This document shows positions 21,152 to 32,963 of a stretch of DNA of 64,000 nucleotides, one piece after another. The notes below the pieces were generated by a model. It saw only the letters and a program-made list of their open reading frames with translations, had not been told where the DNA came from and searched no databases. Every line of letters begins with the position of its first letter. Within the stretch, counting starts at the first letter, position 1. This DNA is from Raffaelea ambrosiae (taxonomy: Eukaryota > Ascomycota > Sordariomycetes > Ophiostomatales > Ophiostomataceae), in NCBI GenBank assembly GCA_002778195.1, contig PCDI01000020.1, positions 273,243-337,242 on the forward strand, read 5' to 3'. The position numbers and the translations under genes were made by a program.

Positions 21152-22683
21152 TCACAATTGCCCAAATGTCCAGGAACTCTCCCACGTATACGGCTTGCCG
21201 GGGTTGGCTATCTCGAAGCTGGTTCTGTTCCACTCAGGACTTTTCGGCAAGTTAGTCAAAAACGGCATCCTTGATGAGTGAGAAAAAAACAAGTACAAGA
21301 ACCCTCCCAAAACTTACTGGTTGATGGCATCCGGGTAGTCATGGGCTTCAATGGCCACACACGAGCTCTTGCCAACTTTTTTCACGCCGGCTGTGCCCTG
21401 CGTACTTTTGAGTGCTGCTGTGCCGTCCATCCAATTGCAGGTGTAGAGCATGATGCCCGGCTGGTTCGTCCGCAGCTCTGCCGAGATGCCAGAGAAGGGG
21501 CTGGCAAGACGAGCAACAGAGGCATTGGCAGGCACGTTCTCGGCCAAAAAGTAGCCATTGTATCCCTCGCACTGGCCACCGGCACCGCAGTTGCCTTCAA
21601 ATTTGGGGTCGTCGCGTGCGTGACCCAGTGTCATGCCCGCCTGCGAGGCAAAGTCGTTCACGGAAAGGGGGGCTGCGCTCAGAATACGACCTGTTGGCAC
21701 AGCACCATCGTCGCCCTCCAGATACCGTTTCGAGTATGGAAGATACAGGGTATGGTTCCAGATCTGTGCTGTGTCTGGGTCCTTATACGCGTCGAGGTTG
21801 AAGTACGTGTGATGGGTAAGCATGAGAGCTTTCCGAGTTAGTTAGCGTCTCAGTTCAAGTTTGAGCGAAATTCTGTGTTTTTTTTACACTTTTCTTTTTC
21901 TCTTCTTTTCTCTTCTTTTCTTTCTCTGGCTCTCTCGTTCTCTTTCGCTGCCTTTCCTTCTCTTCTTTTTCAAGGTCCATTTTGATCTACTTACGAGTCC
22001 TGGCATCTGCAGATGCCCACATGCTGATGTGCAGTGTGCCTTTGGTGAGCTTGTAGGTGACATTGGCTGTCACGTCGCCGGGCATGCCCTTCTCGGAGAG
22101 GTTGGCATCGTCGATGGAAAACGTTATGGAGTCGTTTCCAACAGCAGTTGTGTTCCAGACTCGATAAGACCAGTTGTTGGTCCCACTGTGGAGAGTATTG
22201 CTGCCATCGTTCTTCTCAGTCGTGTACGTCTTGTTGTCCAGTTTGTATGTGGCGTTGCCAATGCGTCCAACATATCGTCCAGGAATGGAATTGTACACCG
22301 GGTGGCCAGGGTCCTTGGCTGTTTCAATGACATATCATGAGCATCCACTCCTCTGACACTTAGGCACACAGGGTTGCTAAGGGTTGCTAGGGGCTGCTAA
22401 GGGTTGCATACGGTAATAGTCTGCATCGTCGTATCCCAGCACGACATCGGTGTCATTGCCGTGTTTGTCCTTGACAAACAAGTTTGTGAGGGTTGCGCCA
22501 TATGGTATGAACTATCGAATGTTAGTGATACACGGGTATCAAGCCGAAACAGCCAAAGGCAGTTGTTACCTGGGCCTTGATGCCCTCTGCTGAGATGGTG
22601 TATCGCCCATCAGCTGCCGGCTTCGGGACCTGTCCCACAACCACTCCGACCGTGGCCAGAGTTAACAGTGCTGAGCCTTTCAT
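21152..22683 (-). CDS. Secreted aldose 1-epimerase (galactose mutarotase)
   Basis: Catalyses alpha/beta interconversion of aldoses; a signal peptide (MKGSALLTLATVGVVVGQ) places it outside the cell. Five exons (22683-22570, 22511-22412, 22318-21995, 21828-21318, 21239-21152) give 378 residues. Motifs are YGATLTNLFVKDKHG, the sugar-binding GRYVGRIGNATYKL, PLMLTHHTYFNLDAYKD with the catalytic His pair, and AIEAHDYPDAINHPEWN carrying the catalytic Glu. Reading straight through exon 4 meets a stop in GTAAGT; splicing there to 21239, behind CTAAC and AAAAG, adds the expected C terminus ending in SWTFGQL. Intron 2 carries a 10-bp tandem repeat. Several N-X-S/T sites fit secretion. It could act on polymer-derived sugars taken up by neighbours, but no such link is shown. 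Confidence 0.9.
22371..22407. repeat. 10-bp tandem repeat in epimerase intron 2
   Basis: GGGTTGCTAA repeated 3.7 times with two substitutions, lying wholly within the intron 22319-22411. Confidence 0.95.
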
Positions 22684-23484
22684 AATCAATGATGTATTCA
22701 GAAACACGTGCATACCGTCCAGAATCTAGGAGATAGAAACTCCACATCGGTAACTGTACGATGGAGACACTTGATATTAAATACTTGTCTTTTGCTCAGG
22801 TCGAGCCCACGGGTTCTTTTAGGGCCGCCTTGCTTGAGACAGCACAGGCAACAACTTTTTCTAATAGCAGAATCAAGCAGAATCAGCCTGAGATGGCTCT
22901 TCTCCGAGGTGTTGGACCCCTCCGTCTGCCGCAAGGTGGCCCCATTGTGGTTGTCGTATACAGCCAGAAGCCACACCTAACCGAGATGGCGTTCTGCGGA
23001 ACAGTCAAACTTGGTTTCCTGATTCTAGGGCTTCAGATTGCTCTACATGAGCTCAAATTTCGCGTTATTGCTTAAAATACAAGCTGAGGGGTGCCTTTTC
23101 TGCGTGGTTTTTGTCCCCGGGAGTATGGTCACTTCACAGTTGGCTATTTGTGGGAAGTCCGGCCCGCATGCCAAGTTTACCAGAGGCTGGTATCGGGTAA
23201 TTTTTTTTTTGGCTGACTGACCACCTTCAAGTAGAAGCAATAGAAAGTCTGGGAGTGTTTCCTCTTCCACGTTTGCGTAAGGATTTAAAAAAAAAAAGGG
23301 GGGGGGGGGGGGGGGGGTCTTCAGAAAAAAGCACAAGATAGTGAGAATGCACTGAAGGTAGGGTAGCAAGATGGATAGACATGAGACATGGGTTGACTAG
23401 CTTGAACAAGCAAAAGACTACCGCTGTCATTGTTCGTCTTCTTCTTCTTCGCAGAAACCATGTGAACAATGACAAAGCCCGGAC
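22684..23484. other. Intergenic with 20-G tract
   Basis: Epimerase promoter on the left and the 3' flank of the small secreted protein on the right. A12 followed by G20 (23298-23317) is the striking feature. No gene seen. Confidence 0.55.
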
Positions 23485-24267
23485 CTAAACAGTAATTGTA
23501 TGAACAAGACGCAACTTGCCAGAAATGAGACGGAATTCGTGACTGTCGGGCATCTGCCCCCCAAAGGCACACAGAATGTTGCAGGAGCCCACCTCCTCGT
23601 CAATCACATAGCGGCGGTCGGTATTGCGTCCAGCAGCCGTGCCAGCGCTGGGCGCCCCAGACTTGCAAGACGGGGTGACATGTGCCGAGCCCTCTGTCCG
23701 CGCACAAGGCGTCCCCCAAGGGACGGCGTTGATGGCGGTGCTGTTGCTCCACATGTCCAGATACGCGTCGCCCGCAGCTTTGAGCACGTCGCGACTGGAG
23801 CGCTCAGAGTCCTGCAGGGTGCCCCAGTCCTCGGTAGAGACGTAGGAGAGGGTTGTCTTGGCATTGAAGGCCCAGTCGCCAGTGGTGGCCACGATGGTGT
23901 CGACGAGGGTGATCCTGGAGCCGTCGGCGGTGTGGCGAAGCTGCGTTCCGATCACGTACGGGCCTGCCGTCGAAATGAGCTCGGTGAACGAAGCGCACTG
24001 CGTCGTATCGGCCGTGGTGCGGTTGTGGTCCAGCTTGAGGGCTTTGCCCAGGAGGCCCGTGGCTATGTCGGCCTTTTTGTTGTTCTGCTGGTATGCCACG
24101 TTCGTGTCAAAGAGCTTCTGGAAGTCGTCCAGCTTGCCGGCCGCCTGGGCTGCAATGTAGGTCTCTGCAGCTGCCATCAGAGCATCGCGACTGCAGTTGA
24201 CGGCCGCTGCTCCGGCGGAGAGCACCAAGGCACCGCCATATGCCACCATGAGGTTTGGGAACAGCAT
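23485..24267 (-). CDS. Small secreted protein, DUF8021-like
   Basis: A 260-residue intronless protein starting MLFPNLMVAYGGALVLSAGAAAVNC, a clear signal peptide. The body runs SRDALMAAAETYIAAQAAGK, a central domain with two NTF2/SnoaL-like helices and strands (SRITLVDTIVATTGDWAF), and a C-terminal part with Cys pairs (GTPCARTEG, PSCKSGAP, GSCNILCAFGGQMPDSHEFR). This arrangement recalls a fungal secreted domain of unknown function often placed beside carbohydrate-active enzymes (DUF8021, from memory). N-glycosylation sites NRT and NST are present. The start is the first ATG; upstream codons lack one. Function is unknown; no catalytic motif is visible. Confidence 0.75.
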   Translation of the reverse strand: MLFPNLMVAYGGALVLSAGAAAVNCSRDALMAAAETYIAAQAAGKLDDFQKLFDTNVAYQQNNKKADIATGLLGKALKLDHNRTTADTTQCASFTELISTAGPYVIGTQLRHTADGSRITLVDTIVATTGDWAFNAKTTLSYVSTEDWGTLQDSERSSRDVLKAAGDAYLDMWSNSTAINAVPWGTPCARTEGSAHVTPSCKSGAPSAGTAAGRNTDRRYVIDEEVGSCNILCAFGGQMPDSHEFRLISGKLRLVHTITV

Positions 24268-25879
24268 TATGGGACGCTGCTTGGCTTTTGCGATCACCAA
24301 AAGGTTCCCCTACCAGGGAACAACAAAAAATACTTGCAAAAAAAATAGAGTCGCGAAGTGTGCACCCAGTTCGGATGCTCTAAGTTTTCAATCGAAAGCA
24401 CTGGTTCTCTCCGGATTTCATACAGACTACAATGCAGAGAGAACTGTCTTGTTCATTGCCGCTGTCTGCTATTGTCTTGAAATGCCGAGATGCCGGCCAG
24501 ACGCCCGCCCTTTTGATTCCCTCCCACGTACTCGTACGAACTCGCCGAAGACGAGCCTTGAAAGATGCCGGGGTCCGTAAATATCCATGAATTTTCCCTC
24601 ACACCGTTGATTATCCGGAATCTGCAATCAAAGGTTAACGATTGTACGAGTAGAATGAATAACACATTTAGCATAAAGTTGTATTCAACCAAACTAGCTC
24701 TGGCCATTGCGCGCCTATTGCCGGAGATTCAACCACAGCGGCCTCTTTTTTTTTTTTTTTTTTACCCCAACTTGCGTATCTTACACCGCGGGTGCCTTGC
24801 CTGGCTGTAACCGTAATATCTTTCCCTGGACGGAGAATTTCCGCAAATGTAAAGACCGGGTTGCTTCCTCGGCCGTTCTAAACAGTGCACCTGGAGGTAT
24901 CCATCAGAATCCCGACAGTGTGCACACAACATTGCTTCCATACCACTCACTGTGTTCCTATAAGCAATCCCTGGCCGTGCGTCCTTACTACCTGGACTAA
25001 GACCCAGACTCGGAAAGGCGCCGGCGGAATGGTCGCTGGCCGACTGTCTAAGCCGCTGGTTGTTCCGTGTTGCGTTTTGTGCCCCCCAAAGTGAACCCCT
25101 GGTCGCAAAGAAAGCATACTTAGCACATAGCAGTATGGCGAGCAGTTGAACGCAAGAGGCGGCTAAAAAAACAAAACACACACACACAATACAAAAAAGG
25201 GGGAAAAAAGGGGAAAAAAAAAAAAGACAAACACGGCACAGGCGATGGCTCTTGGGGGCTGACCTGCGGGCGATCCCGAACCGCTCTTGCTGCTCATCAT
25301 TGGAACCAGTTCCCTGTGTCGTACAGCCTTGGGTGATGCAGATGATGCCGTCGGCATGTGATAACGACATCTTAGCAATTATCGTAGCCCTACCACAAAA
25401 ATGCTTATTCGTGAGAACAGATGCCAGACTTTGATTCCAGCCCACAGGCCCTCGACGTCCAATAATTGCACGCACATGCACAACACCGGGTCGGGGAATT
25501 CCCATCTAAGCATGTTTCAATTGCTGCTGTACTGCCACCTCCGTCCCACGTCGCACGCCGGACCGGTTTTGTGTCTCGTTCAGGAGGAGGCGCATCGACA
25601 CGTTTGCTACAAAGTAACTACATAGTACATATCGTAGTAATACAGCACGACACACGCACAACCAAACAAAACAGCTCGTGGCCAAGTGACCCAGCACACC
25701 AGGGCAATCCACAATGCACAGACGCCCGTTGCGGAGGGGGTTCGTAGGGCGTGTGGTGCAATATGTCTTTCCTGGTTTGGTGTAGTTCCAAGACGACGAC
25801 CCGCACGGATTGTTCATAGCGTGCCGCTTTGACCCCGTCTCCTTGGCCGGAGGGGGGCAGGTGACTTCGCGGTCTTTGC

Positions 25880-25914
25880 GTGCAAGATACGCGCATCTTG
25901 TTTGTATCTTGCAC
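25880..25914. repeat. Inverted repeat, 11-bp perfect stem
   Basis: GTGCAAGATAC at 25880-25890 and its exact reverse complement at 25904-25914, loop of 13 bases. A second, smaller dyad (CAAGAT/ATCTTG) overlaps it. Confidence 0.9.
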
Positions 25915-26022
25915 CGTACTCGTTCGATACGCTGGGTACGAGGGAAGATATTCGTGCCCGTGCAAGTCCACACTGCCCAGCACCAGTACGTACGCAGTCG
26001 CAGCGCAGTTGGCAATGGATTT

Positions 26023-26060
26023 GCAAGTGGCTGGCAAGTGGCTGGCAAGTGGCTGGCAAT
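26023..26060. repeat. 11-bp tandem repeat
   Basis: GCAAGTGGCTG three times exactly plus a partial copy. Confidence 0.95.
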
Positions 26061-26500
26061 TGAAGCCGCAGCCTGTCTTCGCCGACAATGGTTCAGCGTC
26101 CACGGCACTCGATGCTGTGTCTCCGATGAGCGTCTGTGGAAGGAGGGCCAGATGTCGCCGCGGTCCCCCGGTTTTGCTATTTCTGCCGCGCGACAGCAGT
26201 GTGGTTACTTCATAAGAATCTCACTGGAGACGCAGGTCGCTCAGAAAAATACAATAAGGACGTTGCAGTGTACCATCCATCGTGCATCTTGCCAATTCGA
26301 GCAGAAGATGTAAGATCCTCGTAGTTCCAGTCAACAGCAGACTTGCCAGGGCTCACCCCTGGTTCTGTAGTGGCACGTTCACCTCTAGATAGGCAGGACC
26401 ACAATTCACAGAGGCACCTACCTACTTTGTAGTTCAATCCTCTTACTCGTAGATGGTAGTCTCATAGTCTGAGACGGCGGCAGGATAACAAGGCCGATCC

Positions 26501-26523
26501 NCCCCCCCCCCCCCCCCCCCCCC
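26501..26523. other. Ambiguous base plus 22-C tract
   Basis: One N directly followed by 22 C. This is probably a sequencing or assembly uncertainty at a homopolymer, so true length here is unreliable. Confidence 0.85.
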
Positions 26524-27755
26524 AAAATAAAAAAAACCTCCGCACGCGCCTGGCAGGGATTCGGACAAAGTAGAAAAAAGGACACCGTAAAACTCAGAAG
26601 CAGACATAACTACACCATACGTAGTAACTACTATGCAACTAGTAGTAGCAATGAAAATAGAATTTCCACAAGCCCCTGCAGGGCAATACTCAATGAAGAG
26701 TTCTGTTCGGATTCCGTCCACATCTGAATAACACGAATAGAATAATAGCACCGAGATGCTAAGAGGTTCTGTTCGGCTTCGATACACGTACGAGCATCTC
26801 CTGGACTGGACGAACACCTACATCCGCCTCTTCTGTCAGATAACTACTCTGTGAAACGTTATTTAGGATGTGGAATGCGTATCTTACCACACCTGTGGTT
26901 TCCACCCAAGTGGAGAGTGCGAGAGTATCATTCATAGCCAGATCGAGTTGAATTTAGCGCCCCCTTAGCCAGTATCTACGAGTAGTCCTCGCAGACCGTT
27001 AGTACCACACGACGACTTCTTGTCAGGCGCACCCCCCCCCCCCTCTCCGTTCCTGTAATTCCACCGCGATAGAAGGCCACGGCCAGTGACAGTTTGACAG
27101 TTAGGTTGTCAGGATACTTCTGAGACATTCTAAAGGCGGTGCGCAAGCGCCAACGCCACCTCTTAGTAGGCCACAAACAGTCCATTCTGGTTGAAGCTAT
27201 CAAAATTTTCTCTTTTCATCCCTTTCTACATACGGTATCAGGATCTTCTTTCGTGGTAGCTCACACAACCAGTGCGTAGTTACCAGCCACAGCACACGAA
27301 CTGGAAATCACTATGAACATCGCATACCATGTGTGAGAATAGACTTTCCAGCACGATCTCGTTTCTCGTTTCTCGTCGCAAGAAAGCACCGACAGCGCGG
27401 GCTGGTCTGCTAGCGAACGACCAGGGTCTGCATATGTGCATCTTGACCCGTGGCCGGTCGTTGCAACCGCATCGAGGCGAGCATGCCAGGGGGGCAAGAG
27501 GCCTACAGTGCATTACTCGTACAGTAAGATGTTCACACCGAGGGCCTGATACACACGTAGTTATCCCACAGTGTGCCATAATATTGGCTTCCCAAACGAG
27601 GCAAAATGATAGGCGTCCAGTCTCCACCTCAAGGCCATGTTTGCCTCCCTTCAGTTTTTCCTCTTGCCCTTTCAATAATTGCTCTTTTTGCAACTTCTGT
27701 TGCATGAACAGCACACCAACGCGACTACGGTATGGTCGGGGGCTCATGCGTCTGT

Positions 27756-27787
27756 ATGTTACAGCGTCTGCATGTTACAGTGTCTGC
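27756..27787. repeat. 16-bp direct duplication
   Basis: ATGTTACAGCGTCTGC followed directly by a copy differing at one base. Confidence 0.85.
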
Positions 27788-28371
27788 AACACATCTCTCC
27801 TGTCCTTCCTTTTGCCCTTGTCCATGACCATGTCTTGTCTGTCAAAGCCCTTCACCAACAAACAGATTGGACGGGTACCTTACGCTTTGAATCTTGACCC
27901 CATCACCAACGGAGGAGGCTCAGACTAGCCTTTCTTGAAGGGGGACACGACGGATACCGTTCCTGGTTGGCTTTGCTTCGACACAGACACCAACCATTTA
28001 GGACGCTTTTTAATTGTCGTTCCCATCCCCACGGAACCGAATATCAAGCAAGACTCGGTTCTTCTTTTCTTCTTTTTTCTTCTTTTTCTTCTTCTTTCTC
28101 ATCGCTGCATGTTCACCAGAAAGAAAGAAAAGAAAGAGCAGCTACAGCTCGGCTGCCTCGTCTGTCCCAGCTGATGGTTTGAACAGCTAATTGTCAGCGG
28201 CAGTCTAAGTCAAGGATCGCTGGGCTTATTGTCTCTCGTCCTGCTCGTGCATCGTCGATCTCGGCCCAAGACAGCCACCGAGATTCCCGACGACAAAGAG
28301 AAGAAAAAAAAAGAAAGGGGGGGGGGAAGATAAAAAGGAAAACAAACAAACAGACATCCAGAGAAGCAATC

Positions 28372-30274
28372 ATGTCGTCAACCGAGTCCACCCAGCTCTC
28401 GCACGCCAACCGCGCAGGCGTGAGCATTTTCATCGCCGTTTTCACCAATTCAGTAGTAGGAATAGCAGTCCTCCTGCGGTGCTACACTCGCCATTTCCTT
28501 CTCCGCCAGCTTGGTATTGACGACTACTGTGCTATTGCTGCATTCGTATGTCCAAGCCACCTTTGACTGGAGACAGCTGCCTCTCTCGGCTAACATTGAA
28601 TCTAGTTTTGTGTCTTTGCTTGCACCTTTGCAACGACGTACAGTAAGCTTTTTTGTTTTTTTAAAGATATATATGCGGCTCTTGGCCGATATTGTCCGAT
28701 TCCATGTTAATCAAACCAACTCTCCCAGATGTAAAGTATGGCCTGGGAAAGCACATATGGGATGTTAACGAGTCCCTGGTGCCCCTGTACGTTCGGGTAA
28801 GTCGAGCTGCTCAAACGAAACAAACATGGAGGAGGGGTTTCATAATACTGACCGGCAATTCCTGGCAACAGAGTCTTTACGTCTCCATCGTCATGTACAA
28901 CACCGCCCTCCTGGCCATCAAGATCACATTCTTGACCCAGTACCACCGGATTTTCAGCCATACGACAAGGACGATTCGCATCTTCTTCAACTCATGCTCG
29001 GCATTCGTCCTCGCCTGGGCCGTTGCACAGCTCATTCTCTCCGTATTTGTGTGCACTCCCATCAAGTCTTACTGGGACTCGAGTGTCAAGGGCAGATGTG
29101 TGCCAAACTACCCGCTGTGGCAGGTCAACGCTGCTGGAAACATCGTCAGCGACGTGGTCATCTTCGTTCTTCCCATCCCGGTCATCAAAGGGCTTCACCT
29201 GCCTCGTCGCCAGCGGTATATCCTTATGGGCATCTTCAGCCTTGGCTTGTTGTAAGTTTTCAACCTTCAACTTAATCAAAATCAAACTCAAAATTGATGC
29301 CAAACTTCGAAACACAAACTTTGATGCTCAATGAAACGCACAACACAAAAATGCTAATAATCTGCTTTTGCAGCACCGTCTGCATCTCCCTGGTCCGAGT
29401 TCGCTACTTGAAGCAATACGAGGACTTCACCTGGGAAAACGTCGACTCGTCTGGATGGTCCCTGGGCGAGATTGCTACCGGCCTGACCTGTGCATGCCTG
29501 CCAACCCTGCGTCCATTGGCAAGCAAGCTCATGCCCTGGATTGGCAGTGCCGGCGGCAGTTCCGGCAGAGGCAGCGATCGGCGGTATGCCCAGTATGGCA
29601 GCAACAGCAGGTCAGCTGCCCGTCATAATCGTACCGGCCACACCATTGAAAAGGACGATATCGAGCTAGGAACAGGCACTACGCTGGGCACCAACAAGCG
29701 GCGCACTGTGGCAGGATTCGCGACAAGAACCAACAACACGGCCAGCACCAGGCAAACCATCGATAGCGGTCACGACCACCGCCGAACCAACAGCGCAGAG
29801 AGCAGTCCCACCCGACCCAGCGGACTGGACACTGACAACGACGAGTTGCCGTTTGCCCAGACGGGAGCCGGCTCTTCCTCCGAGCGGACAACAGCCAAGG
29901 ACCTGGCCTCTGCGAGCAACAACAGCAGCATTGTCCAGACAGAAGGCAGCAGCAGCAGTACAGGCTCGTCGGAGAACATCCTGGGCCTGAAAAGCGCAAC
30001 GGCAGCAGCAGCGGGGACGAAGAAGAAGAGTACTTCGCCTACAAGCTCGTTCGATGCTGGAAAGGGGCAGAAGGACGGCTGGAAACATAGAGGGCCTACA
30101 GCCGGCTGGAAAACCAAAGAAACCATGCCCTGGGGCGGGCCAGGCATCCAAACAGAGATCACGACACCATCGGCTGCGTTTTCCTCTCGGCCCTCCGAGA
30201 GGACGTCGTCGCTGCCCATGTCTGCTATTCGTGTTGAGCGCAATATTTACCAGAGGGAGGATCCCTTGAGTTAG
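28372..30274 (+). CDS. SAT4/rhodopsin-like membrane protein, long tail
   Basis: Second member of the fungal seven-helix SAT4/Pth11-related family in this window; role unknown, possibly environmental sensing. Five exons (28372-28545, 28606-28642, 28729-28796, 28872-29251, 29374-30274) give 519 residues. Landmarks are the helix-1/2 region with RQLGIDDYCAIAAFFC, GLGKHIWDVNESLVPLY after helix 2-3, KITFLTQYHRIF, the Cys-containing loop CTPIKSYWDSSVKGRCVP, DVVIFVLPIPVIKGLHLPRR and LTCACLPTLRPLASKL at helix 7. Beyond about residue 270 is a 250-residue hydrophilic Ser/Thr/Asn-rich cytosolic tail, likely disordered. Exons 2 and 3 are very short (37 and 68 bases), but splicing through them keeps the family pattern. 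It shares little with the short SAT4-type protein at 10-11 kb beyond family motifs. Confidence 0.9.
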
Positions 30275-31350
30275 ATAGACGGATGCTTGGAGGGCCTTTT
30301 TTTTCTTTCTCTTTTTTTTCGGCTTTTTTGGGCTTTCTTTTGGCTTTCTTTTTGCTTTCTTTTTGCTTTTTTTTTTTTTGCTTCCGACCCTCACCTTGCT
30401 TGCACTGTACACTACTTACACTAGAAGCTGTAGATATCTACCAACAATACCCCCAAGCCGAATAGTGGTTTCTCGCATTCCACCCCTCCTCGTCGCGACC
30501 ACCGTATTGCCACATGCCTTCAAGGCCGGACACGGTAAGATGCCCTAATCACGAGGCCGAGTAAAAATCTGCTTTGCAATATCGTGTGATCGTCAAGAGC
30601 ACGGTGAATTCCGCCCTCGTTCATATCAATCGTCCACGCATGGACAAATTACACAGGGCACCATCCTCGGCGGTTGGCTCTCGTTTATTGGCAATGGCGC
30701 CCACCGTGGTGTTCCTTTTGCTTTCTCGAAATCCGTCTTGCCGCAAACTTCTGTTTGTAAGTATTGCATAATAATCCATGTTCAACTTTCCTAGCATGAA
30801 GATGACTAAGTGAATGTCGCAGCAAATAGGGGGTAATAGGAATTGTTTCTATGACAGGGGTATCAAGGCTGGGTTGGAATAGTGAGTTTGGTTTATGCCT
30901 ATAGTTGTTCCCCGATGGAGTTAAACGTCCGCAACCGGATGGGTGGGCATTGATACCATGCCATTCTGCGCCTCCAATTACTACCGCAGCCAAGCCCGCA
31001 ATATTGTTCTCAAGGCATAACCAAGTGAGTACGAGAGCCACCGTAGTAAGACGGTGACCAGTGAGAGTCAAACGTCGCTGCAACAAAACAACTATTCTAA
31101 TGCTGCCAATACTCGTACGCGGAAGGCGATATGGCGGTGGGCACAGAATCTGATATTTGTGAGTTGAGCCGGTGAGGCGCAAGGCCATAGCATGGTGCTT
31201 TTCATTTCGTAGCCTGTCTTTTTGTCTCCGTGGATCAAAAAATCAGCTGCACACATAATTGGTTGGTTGGTCGGTTTGGGGGGGGGGAGGGGTTCCAAAT
31301 GTCGCAGGTAACACTACAGCCTCCCGAAACTGGAGCAGGCTGTTTTGCTT
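30275..31350. other. Convergent intergenic, SAT4-type gene and dynactin p25
   Basis: Two 3' flanks; the left begins with a long T-rich stretch (30297-30380). A ten-G run lies at 31278-31287. No gene recognised. Confidence 0.55.
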
Positions 31351-32346
31351 TCACACCGGCAGTGGCTGCGGGTTGTTGCCAACGGTCTTGTAGAGATCGC
31401 GCAGCTCAAAAGCCTCATGGCCGCCTTCGGGAAGCTCGCCGATGACTCGAGCAGGCTGGCCCGCCACAATGCTGAAGCTGGCTATGACCATGTTGGGCGG
31501 CACGACCGTGCCATCGAGAATGCGGACGTAATCCTTGATGATGGCAAAGTCGCCGACGACAACGTTTTCGCCAATGTGGACGTGGGTGCCGATTGACGCA
31601 GCCATAATGGTGGCACCTGGACCGACAAAGACGTGGTCGCCCATCCGGAGAGGCATGTGCGAGAATACTCTGGACGGAGGCAACAAAGCCAGATGTTAGC
31701 CATTCGAGCGTTTCTGCACTCCCTGAAAGCTCCATTATCGGATATTTCCTCCTCTTCCTCCTCTTCTTGAAGCTTGTTCTTCCAGTCCTCTTTGTAGCCA
31801 GCTCACCCTTTCCACATCCGCCCTGGTGGACGCAGACAGCAACCCTTGCTTAGGAAGCAGTATCGTCCAATCGATATGGCCGTGCTCGAGGAGCTCGATG
31901 TTGCTCCGCTGCTGCTCGACGACGGGAGCGAGCGCACGAGGTCCCCGCGGATCATAACATCTTGTTGGATCACGCTCTTGCCGCCGAGGATGATGTTCTG
32001 GGTCCCGACCAGATTCGCTTTCCGAGAGACTTTGTTCCCCGTGTCCTAGTACCAAGCAATTCATTAGCCATGGGAAAGACTCGCAGGAAGCATTGCCCCA
32101 GTATGGCGGCCGGTGTGCGGCCTTCCGGTGCATGACAGAAGCTTGCAAGGGCGCTGAAGGGTGCTTTGCAGCAGGAGGAAAAGGGCGGGGGGGGAGACAA
32201 GCAAAAGAAAGGAGTGCGAGAAAGACTGGGACAGGTCACGAGCAACTTACCGTCTCTATGTACTCTCCTTTCGGTACTCTGCGCGACATTCTTGCCGAAA
32301 AGCTGGAGGTAGTCCAAGTCTGGGAAATCACGTTTGCGAGCTCCAT
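31351..32346 (-). CDS. Dynactin subunit p25 (DCTN5)
   Basis: p25 sits in the pointed-end complex of dynactin and links dynein to cargo such as early endosomes; the Neurospora counterpart is ro-12. Exons 32346-32251, 32045-31807 and 31669-31351 give 217 residues. The family start is GEYIETDTGNKVSRKANLVG with a left-handed beta-helix of hexapeptide repeats: QNIILGGKSVIQQDVMIRGD, then CLRPPGRMWKGVFSHMPLRM and HVFVGPGATIMAASIGTHVH, ending IVAGQPARVIGELPEG. A serine-rich insertion of about 20 residues (SLPSSSSSGATSSSSST) interrupts the helix where animal p25 has only a short turn. Both introns use GTAAGT/GTGAGC donors. The order of repeats leaves little doubt about identity. Confidence 0.92.
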
Positions 32347-32963
32347 TATGCCCTGCCAGCCTCAAACGCGACAGGATAATGATCTCGCTTTCGTCATGTG
32401 ACTGGCTTCTCTCTCACGTGACACGAAATTCGTGTAAGTCTTCACGGAATTGAGGCATGGCACCTATCTTTCCGGTTCTGTGATTCGTTGGCTGGAGTAA
32501 ATAACACTTGGGGCAAATACGGATATGCTTCACTTATATACAGTTTACAACGTGTCACCAGATAGGATACAGAGACTGGCAACATGCTGGACTTTGAAGC
32601 ACCTCTCCTGCTTCGCTTGCTTTTTCAAACGAGCTTGAACGTCATAGTTGCTACATAGTTCCGAAGAAAATGTGGGTGGAAATTCCACGGTTGCATGTGG
32701 CATTGAGAAAAGTGGTTGGAAATTGAAGAAATTTGAAAGTTGAAATTTTGGATAAGAAGAAGAATAATATACAGCTTGAACCCCCCAATCATTAAAAGTA
32801 TCCACGTAAAACTGGCCGAGAAACCGATAAAAGGATTATTTTTGGCAACTCCAGCTCACTTTTCTCCGTTCATCCACACACAAAAAAAAAAAGAAAGAAA
32901 ATCCCGGTCATATCCACGTTCTCATGAATTTACAGCCGAGGAAAATAAATATGTCTAGATGGC
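32347..32963. other. Intergenic, p25 promoter
   Basis: Promoter of the p25 gene on the left, then AT-rich 3' flank of the serine-rich protein gene. No gene seen. Confidence 0.55.

Larger units (their letters stand above)
24268..28371. other. 4.1-kb gene-free stretch
   Basis: No open frame here combines ATG start, coding bias and a recognisable product. It contains an 11-bp tandem repeat (26023-26060), an 11-bp-stem inverted repeat (25880-25914), a single N next to 22 C (26501-26523), further C and G runs (27032-27043, 28317-28326), and a 16-bp duplication (27756-27787). The last 100 bases are the purine-rich leader of the next gene. It may hold unrecognised non-coding RNA or decayed transposon sequence. 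Confidence 0.5.

Noticed and set aside
21314..21317. Stop codon suggesting a truncated epimerase
   Set aside because: The stop is inside a GTAAGT donor; an 88-base last exon behind a CTAAC branch site supplies the conserved C terminus.
23500..24348. 282-codon plus-strand open frame
   Set aside because: Antisense of the secreted protein gene that has signal peptide and coding bias on the minus strand.
29666..30412. Minus-strand open frame rich in Lys and Cys
   Set aside because: Antisense of the low-complexity tail of the long SAT4-type protein; no start context or homology.
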